Shown here piece by piece: positions 26,454 through 35,471 of a DNA stretch of 60,101 bases. The notes beneath the pieces were generated by a model. The model was not told the origin of the DNA. It did not search any database and was given only the letters and a program-made list of their open reading frames with translations. Location of the stretch: assembly GCA_018661505.1 (NCBI GenBank), contig JABJIE010000088.1, positions 1-60,101 of the forward strand, read 5' to 3'. Both the position numbers and the translations under genes were made by a program. Every line of letters begins with the position of its first letter. Within the stretch, counting starts at the first letter, position 1. Origin of the DNA: Lentimicrobiaceae bacterium. Lineage in GTDB: Bacteria; Bacteroidota; Bacteroidia; Bacteroidales; F082.

Positions 26454-26482
26454 ATAAGTCATAATAATATTTCGTGACTTAT
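26454..26482 (+). terminator. Possible terminator hairpin after the trehalose-synthase-like gene
   Basis: ATAAGTCA (26454-26461) and TGACTTAT (26475-26482) form a perfect 8-bp stem with a 13-base loop, 31 bases after the stop. There is no clean T run, so termination would be weak. Confidence 0.4.
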
Positions 26483-26557
26483 TTAATGTTATAAAATGAC
26501 ATTATCATTAATTTGTGTCAATTCGTTAATTAATAATTATAATATTATCAACAAATC

Positions 26558-26565
26558 TAATTTTG
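26558..26565 (+). promoter_or_regulatory. -7 promoter box of priA
   Basis: TAATTTTG matches TAnnTTTG and lies 46 bases before ATG 26612. Confidence 0.5.
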
Positions 26566-26611
26566 GTGATTTTTTTTACTGACCTTTGTTTTTGGTTATT
26601 CTAATATTATA

Positions 26612-29095
26612 ATGGAACAGATTACACTTTTTGCTGATGTGCTATTACCTTTACCCATTAGGGGGACTTTTACGTATCGTGTTCCAAGAGATTTGAATGA
26701 GTTTATAAAGCCAGGACATAGGGTAAGTATACAGTTTGGTAAAAGAAGAATTTACGCTGGATTAGTAAGGAAGATACACACAAATGTACCTCACGACACA
26801 ATTCCAAAATACATCATAACATTATTGGATGAACATCCAATTGTAAATGAAATTCAATTTAATTTTTGGGAATGGTTATCATCCTATTACATGAGTACTT
26901 TGGGTGAAATTATGAATGCTGCTCTACCAAATGCCTTTAAACTCGCAAGCGAGTCAAAAATAGCCCTTTCCCCTTTATTTGTGCCCGATAAGAGTTCATT
27001 GAATAAATCCGAATATCAGATAACTGAGGCATTAATGACTAACAGTAAACTTACAATTGGAGACATTACTAATATTGTTGGTTATAAGAAGGTACTCCCT
27101 CTGATTAAAACAATGATCGAAAATAAGATGGTTGTTATGGAGGAAGAATTAAAAGAGATTTATAAACCAAAAATCAAAAAGTATATAAGTCTGAATAAAA
27201 AATTCCATGGTGAGGAAAAGCTTCATGTGCTAATGGATGATTTGGGTAAAAGAGCTCATAAGCAATTGGAGATACTCATGTCATTCATAGCTCAAGCAGG
27301 AATTCCAATTGAAGATGATTTTGAAATTAGTCAAAAAGAATTACTACAAAGGTCGGGTGGAAGTGATTCAGCAATGAAGGCCCTAATCACAAAAGAAGTT
27401 CTGATTTGTAATGAAAGAATTGTAAGTAGGTTAGATACTGGCAATTTATCTAAAACTATTATCGAGGTTATTCTGAGCGAACATCAGGAGAAAGCCTACA
27501 GTAATATACAATCCCATTTTTCCAAACATAATGTGGTTTTACTCCATGGTGTTACTTCGGGTGGTAAAACAGAATTGTATATCAAACTGATTTTTGAGAT
27601 GATTGCAAAAGGTAAGCAGGTTTTATATTTACTCCCTGAAATAGCCTTAACTACTCAAATAATATCCAGACTACGCCAATATTTTGGTGATAGAGTAGGG
27701 GTATATCATTCCCGATATAGTCAGAATGAAAGAGTTGAGGTTTGGAATAATATCAATGGTAACGGTGATGGGAATTATTTTGATATAATTCTTGGTCCAA
27801 GATCGTCCCTATTTTTACCATTTGATAATCTAGGATTAATAATAGTTGATGAAGAACATGACAGCTCCTATAAACAATACGATCCATCACCAAGATACAA
27901 TGCTAGAGATGCAGCAATTTATCTTGCCACATTGCATGGAGCTAAGGTGTTACTTGGTTCTGCTACTCCCTCCATTGAAAGTTATTACAATGCTTTAAAC
28001 GGTAAATATGGACTCTCGGAAATAACTCAAAGGTATGGTAATATTAAACTCCCTCGTGTTTCAATTGTAAACCTAAAGGAGGAACACAAGAGGCGAATGA
28101 TGAAGTCCCACTTTTCATCGGTTATTATTAGTGAGATTACTAATGCCTTGTCAAATGGCAAACAATCAATATTATTTCAAAATAGACGTGGGTTTTCCTT
28201 GCGTATTGAATGCGATATTTGTCATTGGGTTCCCGAGTGTAAGAATTGCGATGTCACCCTTACATACCATAAATTTAGTGAGCTGATTAAATGTCATTAT
28301 TGTGGTTACTCAACAACAATACCCCAAGCATGCCCAGATTGTGGTAATTCCAATTTAAAGATGCAGGGATTTGGTACCGAAAAGGTTACCGAAGAATTGG
28401 GCCTTCTTTTAAAGGATGCGAGAATTGATAGAATGGATTTGGATACAACAAGAGGTAAAAACTCATACAATAAAATTATATCTGATTTTGAGCAACATAG
28501 AACAGATATATTAGTGGGTACGCAAATGGTGACCAAAGGGTTGGATTTTGATAATGTTTCTGTTGTTGGCATTTTGAGTGCTGATAGCATGCTCAATTTT
28601 CCTGATTTTAGGGCTCATGAAAGAAGCTTTCAGCTTATGTCACAGGTAAGTGGAAGAGCAGGAAGGAAGGAGAAACAAGGGATTGTAATTATTCAATCTT
28701 GGAAACCTGATAATCTCATTTTAAGAGATGTTGTAAATCATGATTTTCAGGGGATGTACCATAGGATATTGGAGGATCGTAAAAAGTTTTTATACCCACC
28801 ATTTTACCGACTTATAGTTGTGAGAATGAAACATCGTAAAACAGAAGTAGTGAATCATGCATCAACCGCCTTTGTAAAATGTCTGAGAGATAAATATGGC
28901 AATTTAGTTTATGGACCAGAATATCCTTTGGTTGGAAGAATTCGTAATTTTTACATAAAACAAGCGATGATTAAGATTCCCAAAGGAATGAACTTGTCCG
29001 AAGTAAAAAATTACATTCATAAATCAGTAGCAATTACCAAAACAATTTCTGAATACAAGTCTGTTATTTTTCAATTTGATGTTGACCCACTATAA
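26612..29095 (+). CDS. priA: Primosomal replication-restart helicase PriA
   Basis: A 3'-5' DNA helicase that reloads the replisome at stalled forks. 827 residues, slightly longer than E. coli PriA. The N-terminal 3'-DNA-binding domain begins FADVLLPLPIRGTFTYRVP. Walker A is GVTSGGKTELYI and the DEAH-type box is IVDEEHDSSYKQYDP. Helicase motifs GSATPSIES and GRAGR are present. The zinc-binding insert has eight cysteines in CDICHWVPECKNC ... CHYC ... CPDC, all intact. It is transcribed alone from a box at 26558, and the bidirectional terminator at 29188 closes it from the convergent Omp28-type gene. Confidence 0.95.
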   Translation: MEQITLFADVLLPLPIRGTFTYRVPRDLNEFIKPGHRVSIQFGKRRIYAGLVRKIHTNVPHDTIPKYIITLLDEHPIVNEIQFNFWEWLSSYYMSTLGEIMNAALPNAFKLASESKIALSPLFVPDKSSLNKSEYQITEALMTNSKLTIGDITNIVGYKKVLPLIKTMIENKMVVMEEELKEIYKPKIKKYISLNKKFHGEEKLHVLMDDLGKRAHKQLEILMSFIAQAGIPIEDDFEISQKELLQRSGGSDSAMKALITKEVLICNERIVSRLDTGNLSKTIIEVILSEHQEKAYSNIQSHFSKHNVVLLHGVTSGGKTELYIKLIFEMIAKGKQVLYLLPEIALTTQIISRLRQYFGDRVGVYHSRYSQNERVEVWNNINGNGDGNYFDIILGPRSSLFLPFDNLGLIIVDEEHDSSYKQYDPSPRYNARDAAIYLATLHGAKVLLGSATPSIESYYNALNGKYGLSEITQRYGNIKLPRVSIVNLKEEHKRRMMKSHFSSVIISEITNALSNGKQSILFQNRRGFSLRIECDICHWVPECKNCDVTLTYHKFSELIKCHYCGYSTTIPQACPDCGNSNLKMQGFGTEKVTEELGLLLKDARIDRMDLDTTRGKNSYNKIISDFEQHRTDILVGTQMVTKGLDFDNVSVVGILSADSMLNFPDFRAHERSFQLMSQVSGRAGRKEKQGIVIIQSWKPDNLILRDVVNHDFQGMYHRILEDRKKFLYPPFYRLIVVRMKHRKTEVVNHASTAFVKCLRDKYGNLVYGPEYPLVGRIRNFYIKQAMIKIPKGMNLSEVKNYIHKSVAITKTISEYKSVIFQFDVDPL

Positions 29096-29187
29096 GTGAG
29101 TTTTTTTAAAATATCTGTAAATAATAATGCCTCACTTATTTCAAATATTGTAAGCTCTTTCCATCAAACCTGAAATTTATCAATAAA

Positions 29188-29221
29188 AAAATCGCCATAC
29201 ACCTATGTGCATAGCGATTTT
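29188..29221. terminator. Strong bidirectional terminator between priA and the Omp28-type gene
   Basis: AAAATCGC...GCGATTTT extends through wobble pairs to about 15 bp around an ATAG loop. The minus strand has the longer T run (7 T), serving the Omp28-type gene. The plus strand has four T, serving priA. Confidence 0.85.
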
Positions 29222-29241
29222 AAATTATTAAATAACTGAGT

Positions 29242-30972
29242 TTATTTAGTTACTAGTACCTTTTTAGTAATTGTGTTGTTATCAATTTGAAGCTTAACAA
29301 AATAAATACCTTGGATTAAGTCCCTAGAATTCAATTTTATGGTATGTGAACCACCATTTATATCTCCGCTAAATACGTCTAGTACCTTTTTGCCTAATAT
29401 ATCAAATAGCGATATGTTGACATTTGATAAGTTATCCAACGTAAATTCTATATTAGCAGTTGCGGAAATTGGATTAGGATGTATGGATATATCCTCTGCT
29501 GCAATCTCAGTATTAATATCTACGATCATGCCACGAGCAAGCTCGGCTTTAGCTTGGAATGTAAAATCAGAACCTTCCCAAATAATATCATTATCTTCAT
29601 CGGTGATTAGATAAAAACCTCCCGACAATCCCTCTCCTGAGGCATCGTTTAATGTTAGCTCATAGCATCCTACTTCTGATAAATCTATTGGTGATATTTG
29701 AAACCCTGTGTTTGAGTATGGACCACCTTCTGCTATTATGTCACCAACACTATTTGACACATTCCAAGTAATATCTTCTGGATTAGCGTCAATTTTAACA
29801 CCAAAATTTATATTCTGCGGGTAATTTTGAGAACCCTGACCAACTCCATTAAAATAATCATTTTGAGGTAGTTCATCCTGCTCACCATTAGGTAGGTCAC
29901 ATTGTACGTGTAACAAATTTTCATCAGTAGGTGTGTAAGTCATAGTAGGAAGCTCAATTACCTCGCTTTCTAGCTGAGCGAGGTTTCCGGTCCATGAATA
30001 TGTCATTTCATCATCATCATTTATTGAGTATGTAAACTCTAAGCTTGTGAGATTAATTTCCCCGTAGTTTTTTAAGTTTACAGTTGGTGTTAATTCATCA
30101 AAGCAATATGTTTGAGGAGCAATCACAGATGTTATTGCAGCATCATAATCATTGGATTCCACAAAAGTTATATCACCAGCTGAGTTACCGCTAATAATTT
30201 CTTGAGTTGTTTCAGCTACAAAGGCAATTATTTCAAGGTTATCTAAGACAAGGTCGACACCATTATAATCTAATGGTAACTCATATGCAAAGGTATTTGA
30301 ATAAAAAGACCCAGTAGAAGTTTGTGTAAGTTCTATGCCCCACTGCCCTGTCATAAGATGACGCAGCATGTGCATATGCTTGTAGTTGTTTCCAGCACCT
30401 CCACCTGATTGTGGCCCATAAACATTGTTTTGAAGGATGGCAAGATTTAATTTATTGGTTGGTTCTGGACTATCGCCAGTGTAATAAACTTCAACCTCAA
30501 CAACAAGTTGTCTTGTTGAAGTTACTATGGTTGCTTCCAATGCAACATTTAAATAGCTACTCTCGGCTAAAATGACATTTGAGGCTGAAGACCATCTGCC
30601 TCTACTCATGGCAGTTCCGCCTCCCATGGACCAACTTCCGAAATCGTGTCTATTAACAGTACCAGCAGGATATCCAGCAACCCCAGCTTGGCCATCTATT
30701 GCAGCACCCCATGGAGTTCTGTAGTCAGGCTCATTGCCTGAAGGAACTGCATATCCGCCTGCGTGAATGTTAATTAAAAATACCTCACCCGGATTTGCGT
30801 TTTGAATTCCTTGAGCGATTGCATGTCCATCAGGACAATATCCGCAGTGAATCCCCGTGAATTCTTCAAGAATTACCTTCTTGTTTTCAGGATCTGTACT
30901 TACAAATGTTTGAGCATTCACAAATGTGAATGTAGCAATTATTAGAAAAATTAATGTAGAAATTTTTTTCAT
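29242..30972 (-). CDS. Omp28-related thioredoxin-fold protein with T9SS sorting domain
   Basis: A 576-residue secreted protein. Signal peptide about 1-20 (ending TFVNAQ). The N-terminal domain (about 25-250) has EEFTGIHCGYCPDGHAIAQ, the CGYC redox-like pair of the Omp28 family, on a thioredoxin-like fold. A middle beta-rich segment (about 280-470) resembles the adhesion-like repeats of these proteins. The last ~80 residues are a T9SS sorting domain (ISIHPNPISATANIEF, then IYFVKLQIDNN.ITKKVLV). Omp28 was first described as a surface protein of Porphyromonas; its function is unsettled, with disulfide handling or adhesion proposed. A -7 box (TAAATTTG, minus, 31054-31061) lies 81 bases upstream. 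Confidence 0.88.
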   Translation of the reverse strand: MKKISTLIFLIIATFTFVNAQTFVSTDPENKKVILEEFTGIHCGYCPDGHAIAQGIQNANPGEVFLINIHAGGYAVPSGNEPDYRTPWGAAIDGQAGVAGYPAGTVNRHDFGSWSMGGGTAMSRGRWSSASNVILAESSYLNVALEATIVTSTRQLVVEVEVYYTGDSPEPTNKLNLAILQNNVYGPQSGGGAGNNYKHMHMLRHLMTGQWGIELTQTSTGSFYSNTFAYELPLDYNGVDLVLDNLEIIAFVAETTQEIISGNSAGDITFVESNDYDAAITSVIAPQTYCFDELTPTVNLKNYGEINLTSLEFTYSINDDDEMTYSWTGNLAQLESEVIELPTMTYTPTDENLLHVQCDLPNGEQDELPQNDYFNGVGQGSQNYPQNINFGVKIDANPEDITWNVSNSVGDIIAEGGPYSNTGFQISPIDLSEVGCYELTLNDASGEGLSGGFYLITDEDNDIIWEGSDFTFQAKAELARGMIVDINTEIAAEDISIHPNPISATANIEFTLDNLSNVNISLFDILGKKVLDVFSGDINGGSHTIKLNSRDLIQGIYFVKLQIDNNTITKKVLVTK

Positions 30973-31053
30973 GATACAATAAATTTTTTTTTTAGTGTAA
31001 AACCATTATGACTCTGTTGCTTATTTTGAGACTAATTTAATATTTGGAGACGC

Positions 31054-31061
31054 CAAATTTA
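31054..31061 (-). promoter_or_regulatory. -7 promoter box of the Omp28-type gene
   Basis: TAAATTTG on the minus strand matches TAnnTTTG. A TTG lies upstream at 15-nt spacing, shorter than the ideal 19. Confidence 0.45.
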
Positions 31062-31264
31062 TATAAAAATAGTTAACAATATGCTTTCTTCATTTTACAT
31101 ATTAAAGTAATATGACACTTCTAACTCTAAGATGGTTGTCTTTGCTCAAATTATTTACTATTATCTTATCCAATTACATTCATAGCAAATGTTAAATATT
31201 ATTGTCAATTGAGCAACCTAATCGTTTTTACTAATGTCTTTAACATAGTGATTAAATATGGAAG

Positions 31265-31294
31265 TTGTTAGAAAGGTAAATATGTTTACTTTTG
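31265..31294 (+). promoter_or_regulatory. Full consensus promoter (TTG-N19-TACTTTTG)
   Basis: TTG at 31265-31267 and TACTTTTG at 31287-31294 are separated by exactly 19 nt, the best Bacteroidota spacing. It drives the T9SS gene at 31355 with a leader of about 55 nt. The rest of the 382-base gap upstream shows no gene. Confidence 0.8.
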
Positions 31295-31354
31295 CGGTGA
31301 ATTTGGTAAAGAATTTGTTTAATCACAATTTTAATTACAAATAATTTTAAACTC

Positions 31355-32086
31355 ATGAAGAAAATACTACTATCCTCCATCATTTCATTTATGATTGTGT
31401 TCTCACTAAATGCTCAGTCCTTTTCGCTTTCCTGGGATGATGTAGCTCTGGGAGACACTGTTATTTTGTCTACTGTTGAATGGCCTCAACCCGAGTTAGT
31501 TTTTCATGCTGTAGTTCATAATAACTCAAATGACAATGTTAATGTTGGAGTGATAAGAAAAAGGATTGAAATTATTGAAAACTCCTCCGATTACTTTTGT
31601 TGGGGTGCATGTTATCCTCCGTTCCTGGATACCGCAGGAACTACGATACTAATAAACGCTGGAATGCAGTCAGCAGATGAGGACTTTAGTGCTCATTATG
31701 AGATCCATGGAACTTTGGGAGTTTCTACCGTAGAGTATACCTTTTACAATGTTGCAACACCTGAAGATCAAATAAGTGTTTTTGTTAAATATAATACTTT
31801 ACCGAATGATATTAGTGAGACAATTTTTAGTAACACCGAAATTTCAGACATATATCCAAATCCGGCATTGAATTTTGCTGAAATTAAGTTTGACTTTCCA
31901 AAAGAAGTTAAATCAGCGAAACTAAAATTTTCTAATATTCTTGGTGCAACAATTAAAGAGATTAATATTGAAGAAAGAAATGGAAAACTGGATATTGATG
32001 TTTCAGATCTAAATACCGGTGTTTACTTTTATTCACTTATTTTAAATGAGAAAATTTTCCAAACAAAGAAATTAATAATTAAGTAA
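31355..32086 (+). CDS. T9SS-secreted protein of unknown function, paralogue 1
   Basis: A 243-residue secreted protein. Signal peptide about 1-20 (ending SLNAQ). A single beta-sandwich-like domain (about 25-150) contains GDTVILST, FHAVVHNNSND, a cysteine pair in FCWGACYPP, and GVSTVEYTFYNV...ISVFVKYNT. A T9SS sorting domain follows (ISDIYPNPALNFAEIKF, GVYFYSLILNEK). The domain clearly matches that of the next gene. No enzyme motif is visible, so a surface or adhesive role is only a guess. A strong promoter precedes it and a strong terminator follows. Confidence 0.75.
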   Translation: MKKILLSSIISFMIVFSLNAQSFSLSWDDVALGDTVILSTVEWPQPELVFHAVVHNNSNDNVNVGVIRKRIEIIENSSDYFCWGACYPPFLDTAGTTILINAGMQSADEDFSAHYEIHGTLGVSTVEYTFYNVATPEDQISVFVKYNTLPNDISETIFSNTEISDIYPNPALNFAEIKFDFPKEVKSAKLKFSNILGATIKEINIEERNGKLDIDVSDLNTGVYFYSLILNEKIFQTKKLIIK

Positions 32087-32123
32087 TTTCATTTGACATT
32101 TCTTAATTATATTTACATAATAT

Positions 32124-32154
32124 AAACCCGGCGTCAAAAATGCCGGGTTTTTTT
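32124..32154 (+). terminator. Intrinsic terminator between the paralogous T9SS genes
   Basis: AAACCCGGC (32124-32132) pairs with GCCGGGTTT (32142-32150), a perfect 9-bp stem followed by a T run. It lies 38 bases after the first gene and 49 before the start of the second, so the two are separate units or are linked by read-through. Confidence 0.92.
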
Positions 32155-32202
32155 GTGATATTTGCGTCAACATTTTTTAAGCATATAAAATCTCCGATTA
32201 TC

Positions 32203-32937
32203 ATGAGAAAGATATTATTTTCAATTTTTGTTATAGCCTTTACTTTAAACGCATATAATCAGAATTTTCAGATATTGGTTAATGATGAAGTATATAAAGA
32301 TGGTGATACCTTAAAAGTATATGGTGATCCTGCTAGTAATATATTTAGCCTAAAAGCAATTTTTAATAATAATACGGGTAACGGATCCAACATAAAAGTT
32401 GCTCGTGAGGAAGTTTCAATCTATGAAGGTGTTACAAATTATTTTAAATGGGGAGAGGTATATAGCACTGAAACTGATACCTCCTTAAAATATTTGTTTG
32501 TTCCTGCTGGCGGTAGTAGTCCAGATGACTTTTTTGAAGCCTACATAAATCCAAACAATACAATAGGTAGTTCCATCATAAAATATGTTTTCTATAATTT
32601 AGACTTTGAAGCCGAGCAAGTATCAGTATTTGTTGAATTCAATACAATATCCTTTGGTATTGATGATGACTTTTATTCTATAAGTAGGGACTTTAGTATA
32701 TATCCCAATCCTTCCACTGGTTGGATCTCACTAGATTATGACCCTTCTAGTAGCTTAAATGGTGATTTCTTTTACAATATAAATAGTATGATGGGAAATG
32801 TTATAAAGAATGGCATTATTGATAGAGGAGAAAGTAGTTTAAAATTGAATCTGTACGATGTGCCCAAAGGAGTTTATTTAGTTTCAGTTATATATGGTAC
32901 AGATATTATTGTTACCAAAAAACTAGTTGTAAATTAA
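32203..32937 (+). CDS. T9SS-secreted protein of unknown function, paralogue 2
   Basis: A 244-residue secreted protein starting at ATG 32203, where a signal peptide begins (MRKILFSIFVIAFTLNAYNQ). The longer frame from 32140 runs through the terminator and was rejected. The domain aligns with paralogue 1: DGDTLKVYG, SLKAIFNNNTGNG, YFKWGEVYS in place of YFCWGACYP, and SSIIKYVFYNLDFEAEQVSVFVEFNT. The cysteine pair of paralogue 1 is lost. The C-terminus is a T9SS sorting domain (FSIYPNPSTGWISLDY, GVYLVSVIYG.IIVTKKLVV). It looks like a tandem duplicate that has diverged. Confidence 0.75.
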   Translation: MRKILFSIFVIAFTLNAYNQNFQILVNDEVYKDGDTLKVYGDPASNIFSLKAIFNNNTGNGSNIKVAREEVSIYEGVTNYFKWGEVYSTETDTSLKYLFVPAGGSSPDDFFEAYINPNNTIGSSIIKYVFYNLDFEAEQVSVFVEFNTISFGIDDDFYSISRDFSIYPNPSTGWISLDYDPSSSLNGDFFYNINSMMGNVIKNGIIDRGESSLKLNLYDVPKGVYLVSVIYGTDIIVTKKLVVN

Positions 32938-32975
32938 TTAAATAGGCTAATTATTATTTCAATTAACTATTTTAC

Positions 32976-33002
32976 AAAAAAAAAGGAGTGGTTTCCCACT
33001 CC
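32976..33002 (-). terminator. metK terminator
   Basis: GGAGTGG (32985-32991) and CCACTCC (32996-33002) form a perfect 7-bp stem with a 4-base loop. On the minus strand a run of nine T follows. It lies 12 bases after the metK stop. Confidence 0.9.
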
Positions 33003-33014
33003 AGTTAATGTTTT

Positions 33015-34301
33015 CTAGATGCCAAAAGCACTCTTAACTTTATCTACATAGTCTAGTTTCTCCCATCCAAAAAATTCTACATCTTTGGAATAAATATCTA
33101 TCCCATTTCGCTTTTCTTTGAAACTAGTATCCTCAGACTTGTATAGTACCTCAACCTCTTTAATATAAGGACTGCGACCAAAGTGACCATATGCAGCCGT
33201 TTTCTCAAAAATAGGATTCTTTAATCCAAATCTTGACACAATCGCATATGGTCGCATATCAAATATGTTTTCTAGATTTCGAGCAATCTCGCCATCATTT
33301 AGATCAACATTAGATGTTCCATAGGTATCAACAAAAAAGCCCACAGGATCAGCAACTCCTATTGCATACGCTACCTGAACAAGAACTTTGTCGGCAACAC
33401 CAGCGGCCACAAGATTTTTTGCTATGTGCCTTGTTGCATATGCCGCAGACCTATCAACCTTTGATGAATCTTTTCCTGAAAAAGCCCCACCACCATGGGC
33501 GCCATGACCACCATAAGTATCAACAATAATTTTCCTTCCTGTTAAACCAGTATCGCCATGTGGACCACCGATTACAAACTTACCAGTTGGATTAACTAAA
33601 ATTTCCATTTCACTATTAAATAATGCCTTAACCTTATCTGAATATTGTTTCTTTACCCTTGGGATTAAAATATTTTCAACATCAGATTTTATTGTTTTTT
33701 GCATTTCTTGTTCGGAAGCAAAATCATCATGTTGAGTAGAAATTACAATTGTCTTAATTCCAATGGCATTATGATCGTCGTCATATTCCAGTGTAACCTG
33801 TGATTTAGAATCTGGGCGCAGATATAGCATTTCTTTACCTTCACGTCTGATATTTGCCATTTCATATAAAAGGTCATGTGATATTCCTGCTGTAAATGGC
33901 ATATAATTATCCATTTCCTTATTTGCAAAGCCAAACATCATACCTTGATCACCAGCTCCCTGAGCTTCAGCAGAATCTCTATCAACCCCTTGGTTTATGT
34001 CTGCGCTTTGATCATGCAATGCTGATAATACAGAACATGAATCAGCATCAAACCTATATTCGGCTTTCGTATAACCAATTCTTTCTATTACTCGTCTTGC
34101 AACCTTTTGAAGATCAACATAAGCCGTCGATTTAACTTCTCCTGCAATCATCGCAAGCCCTGTTGTAACAAGTGTTTCACATGCTACTTTGGAATCTGGG
34201 TCCTGACGTAACATTTCATCAAGTACACCATCTGAAATTTGATCTGAAACCTTATCTGGATGTCCCTCTGATACCGATTCCGATGTAAAAAAATATGACA
34301 T
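33015..34301 (-). CDS. metK: S-adenosylmethionine synthetase
   Basis: Makes SAM from methionine and ATP. 428 residues, the usual size in Bacteroidota, beginning [23 protein letters not shown] with the ATP-site His in EGHPDK. Other family blocks: [33 protein letters not shown] (phosphate-binding) and [27 protein letters not shown]. It is monocistronic. The leader carries a SAM-II-like riboswitch (34364-34411), so expression should fall when SAM is high. Terminator at 32976. Confidence 0.97.
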   Translation of the reverse strand: MSYFFTSESVSEGHPDKVSDQISDGVLDEMLRQDPDSKVACETLVTTGLAMIAGEVKSTAYVDLQKVARRVIERIGYTKAEYRFDADSCSVLSALHDQSADINQGVDRDSAEAQGAGDQGMMFGFANKEMDNYMPFTAGISHDLLYEMANIRREGKEMLYLRPDSKSQVTLEYDDDHNAIGIKTIVISTQHDDFASEQEMQKTIKSDVENILIPRVKKQYSDKVKALFNSEMEILVNPTGKFVIGGPHGDTGLTGRKIIVDTYGGHGAHGGGAFSGKDSSKVDRSAAYATRHIAKNLVAAGVADKVLVQVAYAIGVADPVGFFVDTYGTSNVDLNDGEIARNLENIFDMRPYAIVSRFGLKNPIFEKTAAYGHFGRSPYIKEVEVLYKSEDTSFKEKRNGIDIYSKDVEFFGWEKLDYVDKVKSAFGI

Positions 34302-34329
34302 ATAAGTGCTTTTTTAAAATAAATAATTT

Positions 34330-34435
34330 CAAGTGGTAGGATGATTGCGGGTAGAGGATCATTGCTTTAGCATTTTTTCTCGTGGTTGCAATCAATCAAA
34401 TTTTTCCACTTATCGTTTTGCGAGCTGCAAAAATA
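34330..34435 (-). promoter_or_regulatory. metK promoter and SAM-II-like riboswitch
   Basis: On the minus strand the -7 box TATTTTTG (34428-34435) is followed by an aptamer-like segment. A P1 stem AGTGG/CCAC (34410-34406 with 34385-34382) closes a loop with TTTGATTGATTGCAA, and GAGAAAAAATGCTAAAGC follows. The order P1, GATT, TTGCAA, P1', A-rich segment, GCTAAA is the SAM-II (metA) motif. ATTGC in the loop can pair with GCAAT after GCTAAA to form the pseudoknot. Downstream, CCACTT (34336-34331) and GCAATCAT (34347-34340) are complementary to the 5' half of the aptamer and can compete with it, a likely expression platform. Confidence 0.72.
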
Positions 34436-34481
34436 TAAAAATTATATTATGCAAGTTCTTTTTTACAAATAGTATACTTAA

Positions 34482-35393
34482 TTAGTTTGTTAAATTCTGG
34501 AAAATGTCCTCCATTTTTTGTTCATCAACAGATAGAGAAAGCACATTGTAGTTATTTTTTACCGCGAATTTAAATATATCCTCACGTAAGTCAATTTTCG
34601 ATGATGAAGAAAGTAACCATTTATTTCCACCTATATTTTTTGCGTTTAATATACCTTTTATACCCTCCAATGATTTCTTGCTAATAACCTCTTTAAACTC
34701 AACATGATAATCAGTTGATGCTCTTTTTGTTTTGCTAAGGTTTTTTGGAGAATCATCAGCAACAATATTGCCTTTATCTATTATTATAACTCTATTGCAT
34801 AAGGCTTCTACCTCTTGCATTATATGGGTTGAAAGAATTATTGTTCTTGATTTCCCCAAATCCGTAATGATTTTTCTTATTTCGACAAGTTGATTTGGAT
34901 CAAGTCCAGATGTTGGTTCATCAAGTATGAGAATGTCAGGATTGTGTATAAGTGCTTGGGCAAGACCTACTCTTTGTCGATAACCTTTGGAAAGCATGCC
35001 AATTTTCTTTTTTTGTTCTGGACCTAAACCGGTAAGCTCAATTATATCCTTGATTACAGTTTTATTATTTTTAGAACCGGGATATGTGTTTAAAACAAAA
35101 TTCAGATATTCTTTTACATACATATCATGATATAAAGGATTATGCTCCGGCAGGTAACCAATCCTTTTTCTAATTTCAAGAGGTTTTTCTTGTACATCAA
35201 AGCCTTCAATACTTACTTTTCCAGATGTGGGTGGAACAAATGAGGTTATTATTTTCATTAGAGTTGATTTTCCTGCACCATTAGGACCAAGTAGACCCAC
35301 AACCTCTCCTTTTTTAATGGAAAGGGTTACCTCATTTAAGGCCTTTTGTTCACCATAATATTTTGTAATTGATTTTATATCAACTGTGACCAT
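34482..35393 (-). CDS. gldA: Gliding motility-type ABC transporter ATP-binding protein GldA
   Basis: A 303-residue ABC ATPase. Walker A is GLLGPNGAGKSTLMK, the signature is LSKGYRQRVGLAQAL, Walker B is ILILDEPTSGLDPNQ, and the switch His is in IILSTHIMQEVEAL. Length, the start VDIKSITKYYGEQKALNEV and the C-terminal tail (DEQKMEDIFQNLTN) fit GldA, which with GldF and GldG forms an ABC system associated with gliding motility in Bacteroidota. No gldF or gldG is adjacent. The general ABC-2 type export ATPase class remains possible. Promoter TACTTTTG (minus, 35410-35417), 16 bases upstream of the start. Confidence 0.82.
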   Translation of the reverse strand: MVTVDIKSITKYYGEQKALNEVTLSIKKGEVVGLLGPNGAGKSTLMKIITSFVPPTSGKVSIEGFDVQEKPLEIRKRIGYLPEHNPLYHDMYVKEYLNFVLNTYPGSKNNKTVIKDIIELTGLGPEQKKKIGMLSKGYRQRVGLAQALIHNPDILILDEPTSGLDPNQLVEIRKIITDLGKSRTIILSTHIMQEVEALCNRVIIIDKGNIVADDSPKNLSKTKRASTDYHVEFKEVISKKSLEGIKGILNAKNIGGNKWLLSSSSKIDLREDIFKFAVKNNYNVLSLSVDEQKMEDIFQNLTN

Positions 35394-35409
35394 CTGACAA
35401 TGTTTTTTG

Positions 35410-35417
35410 CAAAAGTA
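35410..35417 (-). promoter_or_regulatory. -7 promoter box of gldA
   Basis: TACTTTTG on the minus strand matches TAnnTTTG, in the 78-base gap after the helicase gene. It indicates that gldA is not solely a downstream operon member. Confidence 0.6.
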
Positions 35418-35471
35418 ATAATATGAAAGTTTTTAATTACTAATTATTTCATAAAGAATCTAAAAGCTATT

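Noticed and set aside
31142-31216. Inverted repeat TTGCTCAA ... TTGAGCAA
   Set aside because: The arms are 8 bases and 59 bases apart in AT-rich DNA, with no link to either promoter. Likely chance.
32140-32202. N-terminal extension of the second T9SS paralogue
   Set aside because: This stretch overlaps the T run of a terminator and precedes a clear signal peptide starting at ATG 32203.
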